In this document: positions 33,600 through 42,186 of the stretch, piece by piece
How positions within the stretch are numbered: the stretch's first letter is position 1
Layout of the letters: every line of letters begins with the position of its first letter
Source of the DNA: Allobosea sp. TND4EK4
Lineage (GTDB): Bacteria > Pseudomonadota > Alphaproteobacteria > Rhizobiales > Beijerinckiaceae
NCBI RefSeq assembly: GCF_900156025.1
Contig: NZ_FTMO01000007.1
Location: 1 to 64,000 of the forward strand
Length of the DNA: 64,000 nt
Reading direction: 5' to 3'
The notes under the pieces: generated by a model
What the model was told of the DNA's origin: nothing
The model's input: only the letters and a program-made list of their open reading frames with translations
Databases searched by the model: none
Position numbers and translations under genes: made by a program

Positions 33600-34073
33600 A
33601 TGGCGCAGACGACCGCCGCCACCCTCGCGCTGAAGCGCCTCGGCATCCTCTTCACGCTTCACGACTACGCCTACGATCCCAGTGCCGCTCGCGTCGGGCT
33701 GCAGGCGGCCGAGGCGCTGGGCGAACCGCCACGCCGTGTGCTGAAGACGCTGATCGCGCAGGTCGACGGCAAACCCGTCTGTGTGGTTCTGGCCTCCGAC
33801 CGCGAGGCGAGCATGAAGAAGGTCGCATCCGCCTTCGGCGGCAAGTCGGCCGCGATGACACCGGTGCCGGATGCCGAGCGGCTGACGGGCTACAAGGTCG
33901 GCGGCGTCAGCCCCTTCGGCCAGAAGCGCAAGCTGCCCACGATCATCGACGAGGCCGCGCTTGCCGAAGACCTGGTCTACGTCAATGGTGGGCAGCGCGG
34001 CCTGCAGATCAGGCTCTCGCCGGCCGACCTGCTGCGTTGCGCCGATGCCCGCGGCGCGGCGATTTCGGCCTGA
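33600..34073 (+). CDS. ybaK: Cys-tRNA(Pro) deacylase, YbaK/EbsC family
   Basis: Trans-editing enzyme that hydrolyses mischarged Cys-tRNA(Pro), 157 residues. The YbaK fold is recognised from [19 protein letters not shown], then [16 protein letters not shown] with the conserved lysines, [21 protein letters not shown] and [18 protein letters not shown]. It is divergent from glgE across a 181-base spacer. Nothing in the context suggests another role. Confidence 0.92.
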   Translation: MAQTTAATLALKRLGILFTLHDYAYDPSAARVGLQAAEALGEPPRRVLKTLIAQVDGKPVCVVLASDREASMKKVASAFGGKSAAMTPVPDAERLTGYKVGGVSPFGQKRKLPTIIDEAALAEDLVYVNGGQRGLQIRLSPADLLRCADARGAAISA

Positions 34074-34144
34074 TCGCGCCCGCGCGCCACCTTTCCGAAG
34101 CCTGCGTGATCGCGTAGAGCCCTCTCAACAGATCGGATGCCTTC

Positions 34145-34239
34145 CGTCATTGCGAGGAGCGCAGCGACGAAGCAATCCAGGGGACCGGGTCGACCCTTGA
34201 CCCGGTCCCCTGGATTGCTTCGCTTTGCTCGCAATGACG
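34145..34239. repeat. 95-bp palindromic intergenic element
   Basis: A long inverted repeat: outer arms 34145-34156 and 34228-34239 (12 bp perfect) and an inner perfect 22-bp stem, 34169-34190 with 34200-34221, around a 9-base loop. The sequence type (CGTCATTGCGAG ends) is a common dispersed element in Hyphomicrobiales genomes. It lies between ybaK and the ABC-F gene and might also stop transcription, though no T-tract follows. Confidence 0.88.
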
Positions 34240-34281
34240 GGATTGGCGGCCATCCCCTTCCTCCAAGGTTCCCCCATTTCC

Positions 34282-35904
34282 ATGATCCGCCTCGAAAACA
34301 TCAGCAAGCAGAACGGCAAGCAGATCATCTTCATCGAGGCGTCGGCCGGGCTGCTCAAGGGCGAGAAGGTCGGGCTGGTCGGCCCGAACGGCGCCGGAAA
34401 GACGACGCTGTTCCGCATGATCACCGGCGAGGAGGCGCCCGACGAGGGTGTGGTCTCGACCGATCGCGGCATCACGATCGGCTATTTCAGCCAGGATGTC
34501 GGCGAGATGGCCGGCCGCAGCGCGGTCGCCGAGGTGATGGACGGGGCCGGCCCGGTCAGCGCGGTCGCCGCCGAACTCGCCGAGCTCGAGGCGGCCATGG
34601 TCGATCCCGACCGGGCCGACGAGATGGAGGACATCATCGCCCGCTATGGCGAGGTGCAGGGGCGCTTCGAGGAACTCGACGGCTATGCGCTGGACGGGCG
34701 CGCCCGCGAGGTGCTCGCGGGTTTGGGCTTCAGCGAGGAGATGATGGAGGGCGATGTCGGCGGGTTGTCCGGCGGCTGGAAGATGCGCGTCGCACTCGCT
34801 CGCATCCTGCTGATGCGGCCCGATGCGATGCTGCTGGACGAGCCTTCGAACCATCTCGACCTCGAGAGCCTGATCTGGCTGGAATCCTTCCTCAAGAACT
34901 ATGACGGCGCGGTCCTGATGACCTCGCATGATCGCGAGTTCATGAACCGCATCGTCGGCAAGATCATCGAGATCGATGGCGGCGCGCTCACCACCTATTC
35001 CGGCGATTACGAGTTCTACCAGCAGCAGCGGGCGCTGGCCGAAAAGCAGATGCAGGCGCAGTTCGAGCGCCAGCAGGCGATGCTGGCCAAGGAGATCGCC
35101 TTCATCGAGCGCTTCAAGGCCCGCGCCTCCCATGCCGCGCAGGTCCAGAGCCGGGTGAAGAAGCTCGACAAGATCGAGCGCGTCGAGCCGCCGCGCCGGC
35201 GCCAGTCGGTCGCTTTCGAGTTCCAGCCGGCGCCGCGCTCGGGCGACGACGTCGTCAGCCTCAGGAATGTCGGCAAGGCCTATGGCAGCCGCAGCATCTA
35301 TGAAGGGCTGAATTTCCAGATCCAGCGCAAGGAGCGCTGGTGCGTGCTCGGCGTCAACGGCGCCGGCAAGTCGACATTGCTGAAGCTCGTCACCGGCACG
35401 ACCACACCGGACGCCGGGACGGTGAATATGGGGGCCAGCGTCAAGCTCGGCTATTTCGCCCAGCATGCGATGGAAGTGCTGGAGGGCGACCGCACCGTCT
35501 TCGAGACGCTGGAGGACCGGTTTCCGCAGGCCGGCCAGGGTTCGCTCAGGTCGCTGGCCGGCTGCTTCGGCTTCTCGGGCGACGATGTCGAGAAGCGCTG
35601 CCGCGTGCTGTCCGGCGGCGAGAAGGCACGTCTCGTCATGGCCATGATGCTCTACGATCCGCCGAATTTCCTGGTGCTGGACGAGCCGACGAACCATCTC
35701 GACATCGCGACCAAGGAAATGCTGATCACCGCGCTCTCGAACTACGAGGGCACGATGCTCTTCGTCAGCCACGACCGGCATTTTCTCGCGGCGCTGTCGA
35801 ACCGGCTGCTGGAGCTGACGCCGGAAGGCATCCATGCCTATGGCGGCGGCTATACCGAATATGTCGCGCGCACCGGCCAGGAAGCGCCGGGCCTGCGGAG
35901 TTGA
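34282..35904 (+). CDS. ABC-F family ATPase
   Basis: Soluble protein with two ABC ATPase domains and no membrane segments, 540 residues. Site 1: GPNGAGKTTLF, LSGGWKMRVALARILL, LLLDEPSNHLD. Site 2: GVNGAGKSTLLKL, LSGGEKARLVMAMML, LVLDEPTNHLD. The interdomain linker (about 240-300) is a charged helix pair rich in Gln/Lys/Arg (YQQQRALAEKQMQAQFERQQ), as in ribosome-binding ABC-F translation factors. The family acts at the ribosomal E site to rescue stalled translation or protect from antibiotics. The specific subfamily is not assigned. The ATG at 34282 begins the first ABC domain directly. Confidence 0.9.
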   Translation: MIRLENISKQNGKQIIFIEASAGLLKGEKVGLVGPNGAGKTTLFRMITGEEAPDEGVVSTDRGITIGYFSQDVGEMAGRSAVAEVMDGAGPVSAVAAELAELEAAMVDPDRADEMEDIIARYGEVQGRFEELDGYALDGRAREVLAGLGFSEEMMEGDVGGLSGGWKMRVALARILLMRPDAMLLDEPSNHLDLESLIWLESFLKNYDGAVLMTSHDREFMNRIVGKIIEIDGGALTTYSGDYEFYQQQRALAEKQMQAQFERQQAMLAKEIAFIERFKARASHAAQVQSRVKKLDKIERVEPPRRRQSVAFEFQPAPRSGDDVVSLRNVGKAYGSRSIYEGLNFQIQRKERWCVLGVNGAGKSTLLKLVTGTTTPDAGTVNMGASVKLGYFAQHAMEVLEGDRTVFETLEDRFPQAGQGSLRSLAGCFGFSGDDVEKRCRVLSGGEKARLVMAMMLYDPPNFLVLDEPTNHLDIATKEMLITALSNYEGTMLFVSHDRHFLAALSNRLLELTPEGIHAYGGGYTEYVARTGQEAPGLRS

Positions 35905-35938
35905 GGCGCCGGGCCGGCACACGCCGGCCGACGCGCCT

Positions 35939-37132
35939 TCAATGCAGCCGCTGCAGTCCGGGGCCCGCGCTCCCGCCCTCGATCAGCGCGTTCTGGCCCG
36001 CGATGACGCACAGCGCCTTGCCGCGGGACTTCGCCTCGTAAAGCGCCGCATCGGCCGCATTCATCAGGGCCGCGAGATCGGTGCCGTGATCCGGCGCGAG
36101 GGCGATGCCGACTGAGGCGCCGATCGCGATGTGGTGCCCGCTGTCGAGCTCATAGGGCTTGGAGATTTCGCGCACCAGGCGATCGCCCAGCTTCTGCAGC
36201 TGCGCGCGCTCGGTCTGCTCGGAGAGCACGACGAACTCGTCCCCGCCGATGCGGGCGGCCGTGTCGGCATTGCGAACGAGGGCGCGCAGGCGTTCGGCGA
36301 CGAGTTGCAGCAGCGCGTCGCCGGCCATGTGGCCGTAACTGTCGTTGACGATCTTGAAGCCGTCGAGGTCGAGATAGATCAGTGCCAGCCGGCGGCCTTC
36401 CGGCGCGGCCGCGAAGCGGGTGCTGAAGGCCCTGCTCAAACCGGCGCGGTTCGACAGGCCGGTCAGCATGTCGTGACGGGCGTGGAAGGCGTTCTCGCGC
36501 TCCGCCCGCATGGTCGAGATCAGCATCGCGTTCAGCTTGTAGGCGGCGACGGTCATGCTGAAGAGATAGAAGGGAATCTGCATGAAGGTGACCAGCATGA
36601 TCGGCTGGTCGACGAAGGGCGCCGCCAGGCAGCAGGGCCCGAGCGTCAGTGCGATCATCACCCCGACCATGCGCGGCGCCCCGAAATTGCGGAAGCAGAT
36701 GCCGCCCACCATTGCGGCCGCCGACAGGCAGGCCAGCGCCCCGACCACCCAGTCGCCGCTGGTCAGGCTGAGGAACGTGCCGGCGCCGATGCCCGAGGCC
36801 CAGGCAACGCCCAGCAGGAGATAGATGTCCGTGGGAGTGGACAGCCCCCGCTCGGCCCGGCTCCGCGCGCTCGACAGCACGAGCAACCGGACGACGCAGC
36901 AAAGAACCTCAAAGGCGCACCAGAGTTGGAACGGCAGCGTCGGAATGCGCCAGGCGATCAGGAACGACACAGCCACCGAGTTCAGCACGCCGCCGGCGAA
37001 GATCGGCAACGTGCCGAACAGGCTCCCGATCAGCGCAGTGCGAATCTCGCTGGGGACGTCCGGGCCGGCATCGACGAGCCAGCGCGTCACGCGCCAGCGC
37101 GGCAAGCTGAAACGCAGGGCTGCACCACTCAT
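35939..37132 (-). CDS. Membrane diguanylate cyclase (GGDEF)
   Basis: 397-residue protein with several hydrophobic helices in residues 35-210 and a C-terminal GGDEF domain. The active-site loop RIGGDEFVVL is canonical, preceded by LIYLDLDGFKIVNDSYGHMAGD, so cyclic-di-GMP synthesis is expected. I see no RxxD inhibitory site directly upstream of GGDEF and no EAL domain. The N-terminal part looks like a membrane sensor of unknown ligand. It converges with the ABC-F gene and lies alone. Confidence 0.92.
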   Translation of the reverse strand: MSGAALRFSLPRWRVTRWLVDAGPDVPSEIRTALIGSLFGTLPIFAGGVLNSVAVSFLIAWRIPTLPFQLWCAFEVLCCVVRLLVLSSARSRAERGLSTPTDIYLLLGVAWASGIGAGTFLSLTSGDWVVGALACLSAAAMVGGICFRNFGAPRMVGVMIALTLGPCCLAAPFVDQPIMLVTFMQIPFYLFSMTVAAYKLNAMLISTMRAERENAFHARHDMLTGLSNRAGLSRAFSTRFAAAPEGRRLALIYLDLDGFKIVNDSYGHMAGDALLQLVAERLRALVRNADTAARIGGDEFVVLSEQTERAQLQKLGDRLVREISKPYELDSGHHIAIGASVGIALAPDHGTDLAALMNAADAALYEAKSRGKALCVIAGQNALIEGGSAGPGLQRLH

Positions 37133-37269
37133 CGGCGGTTTGGACTCCGGCCGATGTCAAGGCAAGCCAGAAGGCTGATCGGCTAGGTGGTGGCTAGCCG
37201 AAGGGGGTTACGATTCTGTGTGGATCGGCTGCGGTATTCGCAAGACAGGCCGCGCCGCGCAAGGCTGCG

Positions 37270-38064
37270 TCAATTCGCCTGCCGGTAGACCCAGACGCGC
37301 GCCGGCGGGATGTTGCGCAGCACCCAATCCGAGACGAAGGCCTTGAGCCCGGAACCCTTGCGCGGGATCGGCGAGATCACCGAATAGGTGAACTGGATGA
37401 AGGGCGCGCCCTCGACCATCAGGGGAAAGGCCTCGCGCGCCAGCGCCGTACGCGTCGCCGGCGGCCGGTTGAACAGCGGCAGGCTGGACACCAGCGCGAT
37501 CGCCTTCTCCTCCAGATGGCCGGCGAGGGTCGTGGAGAGGGCGTAGGCATCGCCTTGCACCACCGTGGCGCGCGGAAAGCGCTTGCGCAGCAGATCGCAG
37601 AATTCCGGGCTGTACTCGACCAGGACGAGGCGCTCCTCGCCGATGCCGCGCTCGATCAGAGCCTCGGTGACCGGGCCGGTGCCGGGGCCGATCTCGATGA
37701 CCGGGCCGGGTTTCTGCGGATCGACGAAGGAGGCCATGCGGCGTGCGAGGGCCGGGCTCGACGGCGTGACGGAGCCGGTGCGCAGCGGATCGTCGATCCA
37801 GGATTTGATGAAGCGGGCCTCGTCGCCGAGCTTGGCCTTGGCCTCGCTGACGCGGCTCCTCAGCTTCTGCGTCTTGTTGCGGACCTCGCTCTCGACCTTG
37901 TAGCGGACCGCCGCCACCTTGAGCCTGGCCTCGGCGACGCTGTCGACCAGATCGGCGGCCGTGACGCGAACCTCGCCCTCGAGCCTGCTGCCCACGCGCG
38001 ACTGCCCGAGGCGAGCCGCGATCGAAACCGCGCGCGGCGGACGATGTCGTGTCGTCGAAGCCAT
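37270..38064 (-). CDS. PmtA-like phospholipid N-methyltransferase
   Basis: SAM-dependent methyltransferase of 264 residues. The SAM motif VIEIGPGTGPVTEALIERG, then VLVEYSPEFCDLLRKRFP and VVQGDAYAL match the PmtA-type phosphatidylethanolamine N-methyltransferases of rhizobia (also distantly rRNA adenine methylases). The family usually has about 200 residues; here an extra basic, helical N-terminus of about 80 residues (RVTAADLVDSVAEARLKV, then SEVRNKTQKLRSRVSEAKAK) precedes the catalytic domain. It would methylate membrane phospholipid toward phosphatidylcholine. Function is inferred from the family; the extension has no assigned role. Confidence 0.7.
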   Translation of the reverse strand: MASTTRHRPPRAVSIAARLGQSRVGSRLEGEVRVTAADLVDSVAEARLKVAAVRYKVESEVRNKTQKLRSRVSEAKAKLGDEARFIKSWIDDPLRTGSVTPSSPALARRMASFVDPQKPGPVIEIGPGTGPVTEALIERGIGEERLVLVEYSPEFCDLLRKRFPRATVVQGDAYALSTTLAGHLEEKAIALVSSLPLFNRPPATRTALAREAFPLMVEGAPFIQFTYSVISPIPRKGSGLKAFVSDWVLRNIPPARVWVYRQAN

Positions 38065-38254
38065 ATCATTCCTCGGCGCCGCGAGAGTCCCCCTCGGCGC
38101 AACGCAACGTTACCTTCGCGGCATATGGGGTCAAGTCGGCCCGCGCGCCAAGTGTTTTCGCAGGCATCAGGCGGTTTCGCAAAGCGGGCGGTGCTCGTCG
38201 AAGCGCCCCGCTCGGCGGGTCGCAAGACGTTCACGTGGGGGACGGGCTCTGCCG

Positions 38255-39010
38255 TCAGATCAGCGGGCGAACGCCGGCGGGGCGATTGTAGATCGCCGCC
38301 ATATGGGCAGTCAGCCGCGGGTTGAGCAGCGTCAGGCGCCCGCCCGACAGCGCAAAAAGCCCAGCCTTGCGCAGGCGCGACCATGTCTTGCTGGTGTGAA
38401 CGAGCGAAAGGCCGAGCGCGTCGGCGAGCTGCTGCTGCGAGAGCGGGAACTCGAAGCTGCCTTGGCTGACCAGTCCCAACGCATCCGCCCGATGGAAAAG
38501 GGTGATCACGAGCGCGGCGATCCGCTCGCCGGCATTGCGTTGGCCAACCGAGGTCAGATTATCGTCGACCATGCATTCCTCGCGCGAACCGAGCCAGGAC
38601 AGCTCATAGGCGAGGTTCGGCATCTTGACGAAGAGATCCCAGATCCGCTTGCGCGGGAAGGTGCAGACCTCGACCTCCGTCAAGGCCTCGATGCCATGCT
38701 CGGCAGCCGACAGCAGCGAGGCCTGCAGGCCGACGAGATCGCCAGGCAGCAGGAAGTTCAGGATCTGCCGGCGCCCGTCGGGCAGGGATTTGTAGCGGAA
38801 GGCCCAGCCGGAGAAGAGGGTGTAGAGCTCGGCATCATCCTGACCGGGATGGATGATGTCGCTGCCCGCCGGAAGGATGCGGTGATCCGTCTTCATCGCC
38901 TGGATGAAGCGGATTTCATCGTCCGTCTTGTCCTTGAAGGCAGGCTTCAGACGCAGGGGACAGGCGAGGCACGGTGTGCCGACACGTCCATGCCGCATCA
39001 TCTGGTTCAT
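38255..39010 (-). CDS. Crp/Fnr family transcriptional regulator
   Basis: Regulator of 251 residues with an N-terminal cyclic-nucleotide-binding-like barrel (PAGSDIIHPGQDDAELYTLF, then LPGDLVGLQASLL) and a C-terminal winged helix with recognition helix region LSQQQLADALGLSLVHTSKT. Two cysteines, in CLACPLR near residue 15, are the only clustered ones; a full FNR iron-sulfur set of four is not evident. Start ATG 39010 is preferred over GTG 39013. It is divergent from the small exported-protein gene. Effector and targets unknown. Confidence 0.88.
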   Translation of the reverse strand: MNQMMRHGRVGTPCLACPLRLKPAFKDKTDDEIRFIQAMKTDHRILPAGSDIIHPGQDDAELYTLFSGWAFRYKSLPDGRRQILNFLLPGDLVGLQASLLSAAEHGIEALTEVEVCTFPRKRIWDLFVKMPNLAYELSWLGSREECMVDDNLTSVGQRNAGERIAALVITLFHRADALGLVSQGSFEFPLSQQQLADALGLSLVHTSKTWSRLRKAGLFALSGGRLTLLNPRLTAHMAAIYNRPAGVRPLI

Positions 39011-39121
39011 CACGCAAGCCTATCCCCCGAGCCGCCACCCCGAAGGCGACGGCATCAACGACGCTTATTCCTATAGCATGGTCCCGCTGCCTCCACGAGC
39101 GCCCGGCAATGGCTGCCCAAG

Positions 39122-39147
39122 GGAACCTTTGGCGGTTTCGCGGCGTT
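39122..39147 (+). promoter_or_regulatory. EcfG-type promoter
   Basis: GGAAC (39122-39126), 17 bp, CGTT (39144-39147): a full match to the alphaproteobacterial general-stress consensus. It lies about 50 bases before the ATG at 39198, with a ribosome binding site between. Confidence 0.7.
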
Positions 39148-39197
39148 TTTCCGTCATGAAAGCCGGCCAGGAGGCCGGCGAGCCTTGGGAGACTGAC

Positions 39198-39479
39198 ATG
39201 CTGAACCACAGCTTCGCTCCGGCCAAGCGCGCCCTGATCTTCTTCGGATGCATGGGAGCGGTCGTGGGTGGCCTGACCCTCGGCTCCGCCTTCCAGATTC
39301 CGACCGACGAGAGCTCGACGACCGTCGCGCTGGCACGAGGCGCCGACGCGGTGCCGGCCGGAGCGCAGTTCGCCGCCGTCAATCGCTCCGACCAGACCGA
39401 GAGCGCCGCCAAGCGCGCGATTCCCAGCCCGTCCCAGCAGGCGATGGCCGAGCAGAGCCGCACGACAATTTTGCGCTGA
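39198..39479 (+). CDS. Small exported or membrane-anchored protein, unknown function
   Basis: 93-residue protein of no family I recognise. A short basic N-terminus (NHSFAPAKR) is followed by one hydrophobic segment, ALIFFGCMGAVVGGLTLGSA, and then a Ser/Ala/Gln-rich hydrophilic tail, so it is either secreted or held in the inner membrane with a periplasmic tail. ATG 39198 is chosen from GGGAGA ten bases upstream; an in-frame ATG at 39156 sits too near the predicted transcription start. It follows a full EcfG-type promoter and is followed by a terminator, so it is probably a monocistronic stress gene. Confidence 0.7.
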   Translation: MLNHSFAPAKRALIFFGCMGAVVGGLTLGSAFQIPTDESSTTVALARGADAVPAGAQFAAVNRSDQTESAAKRAIPSPSQQAMAEQSRTTILR

Positions 39480-39485
39480 CGGAGC

Positions 39486-39510
39486 GGAACACGAGCGTCC
39501 TTGCGGCGTT
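39486..39510 (+). promoter_or_regulatory. EcfG-type promoter
   Basis: GGAAC (39486-39490), 16 bp, CGTT (39507-39510): a full consensus match placed seven bases after the preceding stop codon. Transcription would start near 39517. A terminator hairpin lies between it and the transglutaminase-like gene. Confidence 0.65.
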
Positions 39511-39516
39511 ACCCTC

Positions 39517-39568
39517 CCGCGCATCCTCGCGCTCCACTTCAAAGCCGCCTCACGGCGGCTTGTTTTTT
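39517..39568 (+). ncRNA. Candidate stress-induced small RNA or attenuated leader
   Basis: The stretch from the predicted start of the EcfG-type promoter to the T-tract of the intrinsic terminator is about 50 bases with no open reading frame. It could be a short regulatory RNA of the general stress response, or a leader whose terminator limits expression of the gene at 39601. Promoter and hairpin are visible in the sequence; the RNA itself is an inference. Confidence 0.35.
39542..39568 (+). terminator. Intrinsic terminator
   Basis: An 8-bp stem (39542-39549 with 39554-39561), TCAC loop, then G and six T. It can end both the small exported-protein transcript and any RNA from the promoter at 39486. 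Confidence 0.88.
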
Positions 39569-39600
39569 GACCATTCGGACGGCTTCATCGCGGAACGACC

Positions 39601-40512
39601 ATGTATCTGCGCATCCGCCACGCGACGACCTATCGCTACACGCAGCCCGTCTCCTTCGGCCCGCACCGGCTGATGCTGCGGCCGCGGGACAGCTTCGACC
39701 TGCGCGTCGTCGATACCGCGCTCAGCATTTCGCCGGCCGCCGAACTGCGCTGGCTGCACGATGCCTATGGCAACCCCATCGCGGTCGCGGAGTTCTCCGA
39801 ATCTTCGGATACGCTCGACATCATCAGCGAACTGACGCTCGAGCGCTTCGGCCCGGCGCTGCCCCACACGCGGATGGCTCCCGAAGCCGTCCTGACCGGC
39901 TTGTCCTACAGCGACAGCGAGCAAGCCGTGCTCCAGCCTTATCTCGACCCCGCCGCGGCCGATGCCGATCGCGTGCTGGAGCGCTGGCTTTCGGACTTTC
40001 GGCAGCGCGCCGACCAGGGCTCGGGCCATCTGCTGCGCGACCTCGCGCATGAGATCAATGTCGGACTGGGCTATTCCGTGCGCTACGACGAGGGCACGCA
40101 GCATCCGGCCGATACCCTGCTTTCAGGTCGGGGATCCTGCCGGGACTATGCCTGGCTTTTCATCGAGATGGCCCGCCGCCTCGGCTTCGCAGCCCGGTTC
40201 GTGACCGGCTATATCCAGGACCTCACGCCTGATGCGGCCGGGCTGGTTTCGCCGATCGGCCTGACCCATGCCTGGGCGGACGTGTTCATCCCGGGTGACG
40301 GGTGGATCGAATTCGACCCGACGAACGATCTCGTCGCCGACCGGCAGCTGCTGCGTGTCGCCGTGGCGCGTGTTCCCGACGACGCTTCACCGGTCGCCGG
40401 CAGCTTCACCGGGCCGGCGGGATCCTTCATCGGCCTCAGCGTCGGGGTTTCGATCGAGCCCATCCCCGGCCCGGCCGAAGAGCCGCTGTTGCCGGCCTCG
40501 TCGGCCGCCTGA
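39601..40512 (+). CDS. Transglutaminase-like protease-fold protein
   Basis: 303-residue member of the bacterial transglutaminase-like family. The N-terminal beta region (MYLRIRHATTYRYTQPV) is the usual leading domain. The papain-like triad is present: Cys180 in GRGSCRDYAW, His223 in LTHAWADVF and Asp239 in FDPTND. No signal peptide is seen, so it is cytoplasmic as far as sequence shows. Family members act as amidases or proteases; substrate unknown. It is preceded by an EcfG-type promoter and a terminator, and converges with the sensor kinase gene. Confidence 0.85.
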   Translation: MYLRIRHATTYRYTQPVSFGPHRLMLRPRDSFDLRVVDTALSISPAAELRWLHDAYGNPIAVAEFSESSDTLDIISELTLERFGPALPHTRMAPEAVLTGLSYSDSEQAVLQPYLDPAAADADRVLERWLSDFRQRADQGSGHLLRDLAHEINVGLGYSVRYDEGTQHPADTLLSGRGSCRDYAWLFIEMARRLGFAARFVTGYIQDLTPDAAGLVSPIGLTHAWADVFIPGDGWIEFDPTNDLVADRQLLRVAVARVPDDASPVAGSFTGPAGSFIGLSVGVSIEPIPGPAEEPLLPASSAA

Positions 40513-40524
40513 GGCTCCGCCACC

Positions 40525-42180
40525 TCAGCCTTCGTGCTTCACGCGCCAACGCCCCAGAACGCGCCCCTCCGCCTCGGCGCTTTGAACCGCCTGGATCTGC
40601 GAGAGCAGCCCCGCGAACAGGCGCGGCGGCTCGCGGAAGGGAATGTCCCGGTCGGCCTCCAGCGCGATCTCGATCGTGTCGGCATCGATGTCGTGCACCA
40701 GCACGGTCACGGAAACGCCGGGCGTGCTGCGCAGCACGCGCGAGGCTACGTCGGCGACGACGAAGCCGAGCGGAATGATGCGATCCACCGACAGGACAGC
40801 CTCGGTCTCGATGCGGCTGACGACCGACTGGTCGCGGCTGCGGATCAGGTTCGAGATCATCGTGACGACGTCCTCGAGGAACAGGTCGACGCGGACCGGC
40901 TGCATCTCGCCATCCGCGAGGGTGAAACGATAGGCGGCCGACAGGACGTGGACCCTGCACTCGGCATCGGCCAGAGCCAGGCGTGCTTCGCTCTGATAGT
41001 CGCGCTTGCTCAGGCCGATATAGCTCTGCACGACCTGCAGGCTGTTCTTCACCCGGTGATGCAGCTCCCGCACCAGGAAGCGGTTGTCGTCGAGCGCGGT
41101 CTGGAGCCGGCGCTGACGCACCTCCTGCTCGTCGACCATGGTGTTGAAGGCTTCCGCGACGCTGCGCATGTCGCTTGGCATGTCGTCGGCAACCAAGGCG
41201 CGGGAGGTCGCACCGGCGGGCCGGGTCCGCGCCGCCGCCTCGATGCTCCGCAACCAGCGCAGGCAATGCTTCTCCAGCGCGCGCAGATAGACCGCACCCA
41301 ACAGGCCGAGCGTGATCAGCGGCGCCAGCAACAGCACGGCAAACTGAATCCGCGCGGCCCGCTCGCGCGCATCGTCGAAGCCAGCGATGACATAAAAGTC
41401 CGGATCGGCGACGGCACGCGCGACATAGGCCCGCGTCTCCCCGCTCCGACTACGGCCCTCCCAGCGCCCGCCGCGAGCAGGGATGTTGTTATTATCCTCC
41501 GGAAGCCAGCTTGTGTCGTCGCCGGCCCCCCGGCTGGCCACGACGCCGCTGGCGCGGGACACCAGCGCCACCTCCATGCCCTGGCTTCCGTTGCCCAAGT
41601 CGAAGACGTTATCAAGAACGCCGGGGTCCACCAGGAGCAGGCCGTCCCTCAGATTGCCCGGAGCCGGATCGGGATTTGAAGCGTGAACCACGAGGAAACG
41701 ACTGTTTCCCAGCGATATCTGGCCGTAACGGGCGTCTGCGAGCTCCTGGCCTCCCCATGCAGGGACCCGCGGCAGGCTGCCCATGCGGTCGGCGGCCTTT
41801 GCCAAGTCGCCCGCCTGGATCGCAGGATCACGCGACGCCGCGCAACTGCGCCCATCGGCCATGCGCAGCAGGATAGCCGAGAAGCCTTTCACTTCCACCA
41901 AAGTCGCCTGCCCCGCCTGCCCGCAGGCCTCGGCAGACAGTTTGCTCGCGCTCATCGCCGTACCGAAGGACAGAAGCGAGCGCAGCGCCCCGCGGTACCA
42001 GACCCGGGTCCGGACGGCGAAATCGTCAGCCGCCTGTAACTGGGAGGCTTCGATGGCGTTGGTGATGGAGCGATAGGCCGTCGCAACAGCCAGGGCCGTT
42101 ACGCAGGCGATCGGCAGGGCGATCGCGAACAGGAGCGCCAGAAGGCGTGCCCTAACGGTGCTGAAACGGGCAAGGCGCAT
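40525..42180 (-). CDS. HisKA_2 sensor protein of the stress locus, degenerate ATPase domain
   Basis: Membrane sensor of 551 residues directly downstream of ecfG (six-base gap). A transmembrane helix near 12-34, a periplasmic region to about 278, and a second helix near 280-302 precede a HAMP-like stretch. The phosphoacceptor helix has ELHHRVKNSLQVVQSYIGL (His near 374), the HisKA_2/HWE type. The catalytic domain is odd: where these kinases have an asparagine-rich N-box (VNELVTNAL) this has VADVASRVLRS, and no DxGxG box can be found before the C-terminus. It may be unable to bind ATP and act as a phosphatase or scaffold for PhyR, as PhyP of Sphingomonas is reported to do. Confidence 0.85.
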   Translation of the reverse strand: MRLARFSTVRARLLALLFAIALPIACVTALAVATAYRSITNAIEASQLQAADDFAVRTRVWYRGALRSLLSFGTAMSASKLSAEACGQAGQATLVEVKGFSAILLRMADGRSCAASRDPAIQAGDLAKAADRMGSLPRVPAWGGQELADARYGQISLGNSRFLVVHASNPDPAPGNLRDGLLLVDPGVLDNVFDLGNGSQGMEVALVSRASGVVASRGAGDDTSWLPEDNNNIPARGGRWEGRSRSGETRAYVARAVADPDFYVIAGFDDARERAARIQFAVLLLAPLITLGLLGAVYLRALEKHCLRWLRSIEAAARTRPAGATSRALVADDMPSDMRSVAEAFNTMVDEQEVRQRRLQTALDDNRFLVRELHHRVKNSLQVVQSYIGLSKRDYQSEARLALADAECRVHVLSAAYRFTLADGEMQPVRVDLFLEDVVTMISNLIRSRDQSVVSRIETEAVLSVDRIIPLGFVVADVASRVLRSTPGVSVTVLVHDIDADTIEIALEADRDIPFREPPRLFAGLLSQIQAVQSAEAEGRVLGRWRVKHEG

Positions 42181-42186
42181 CGGGGT

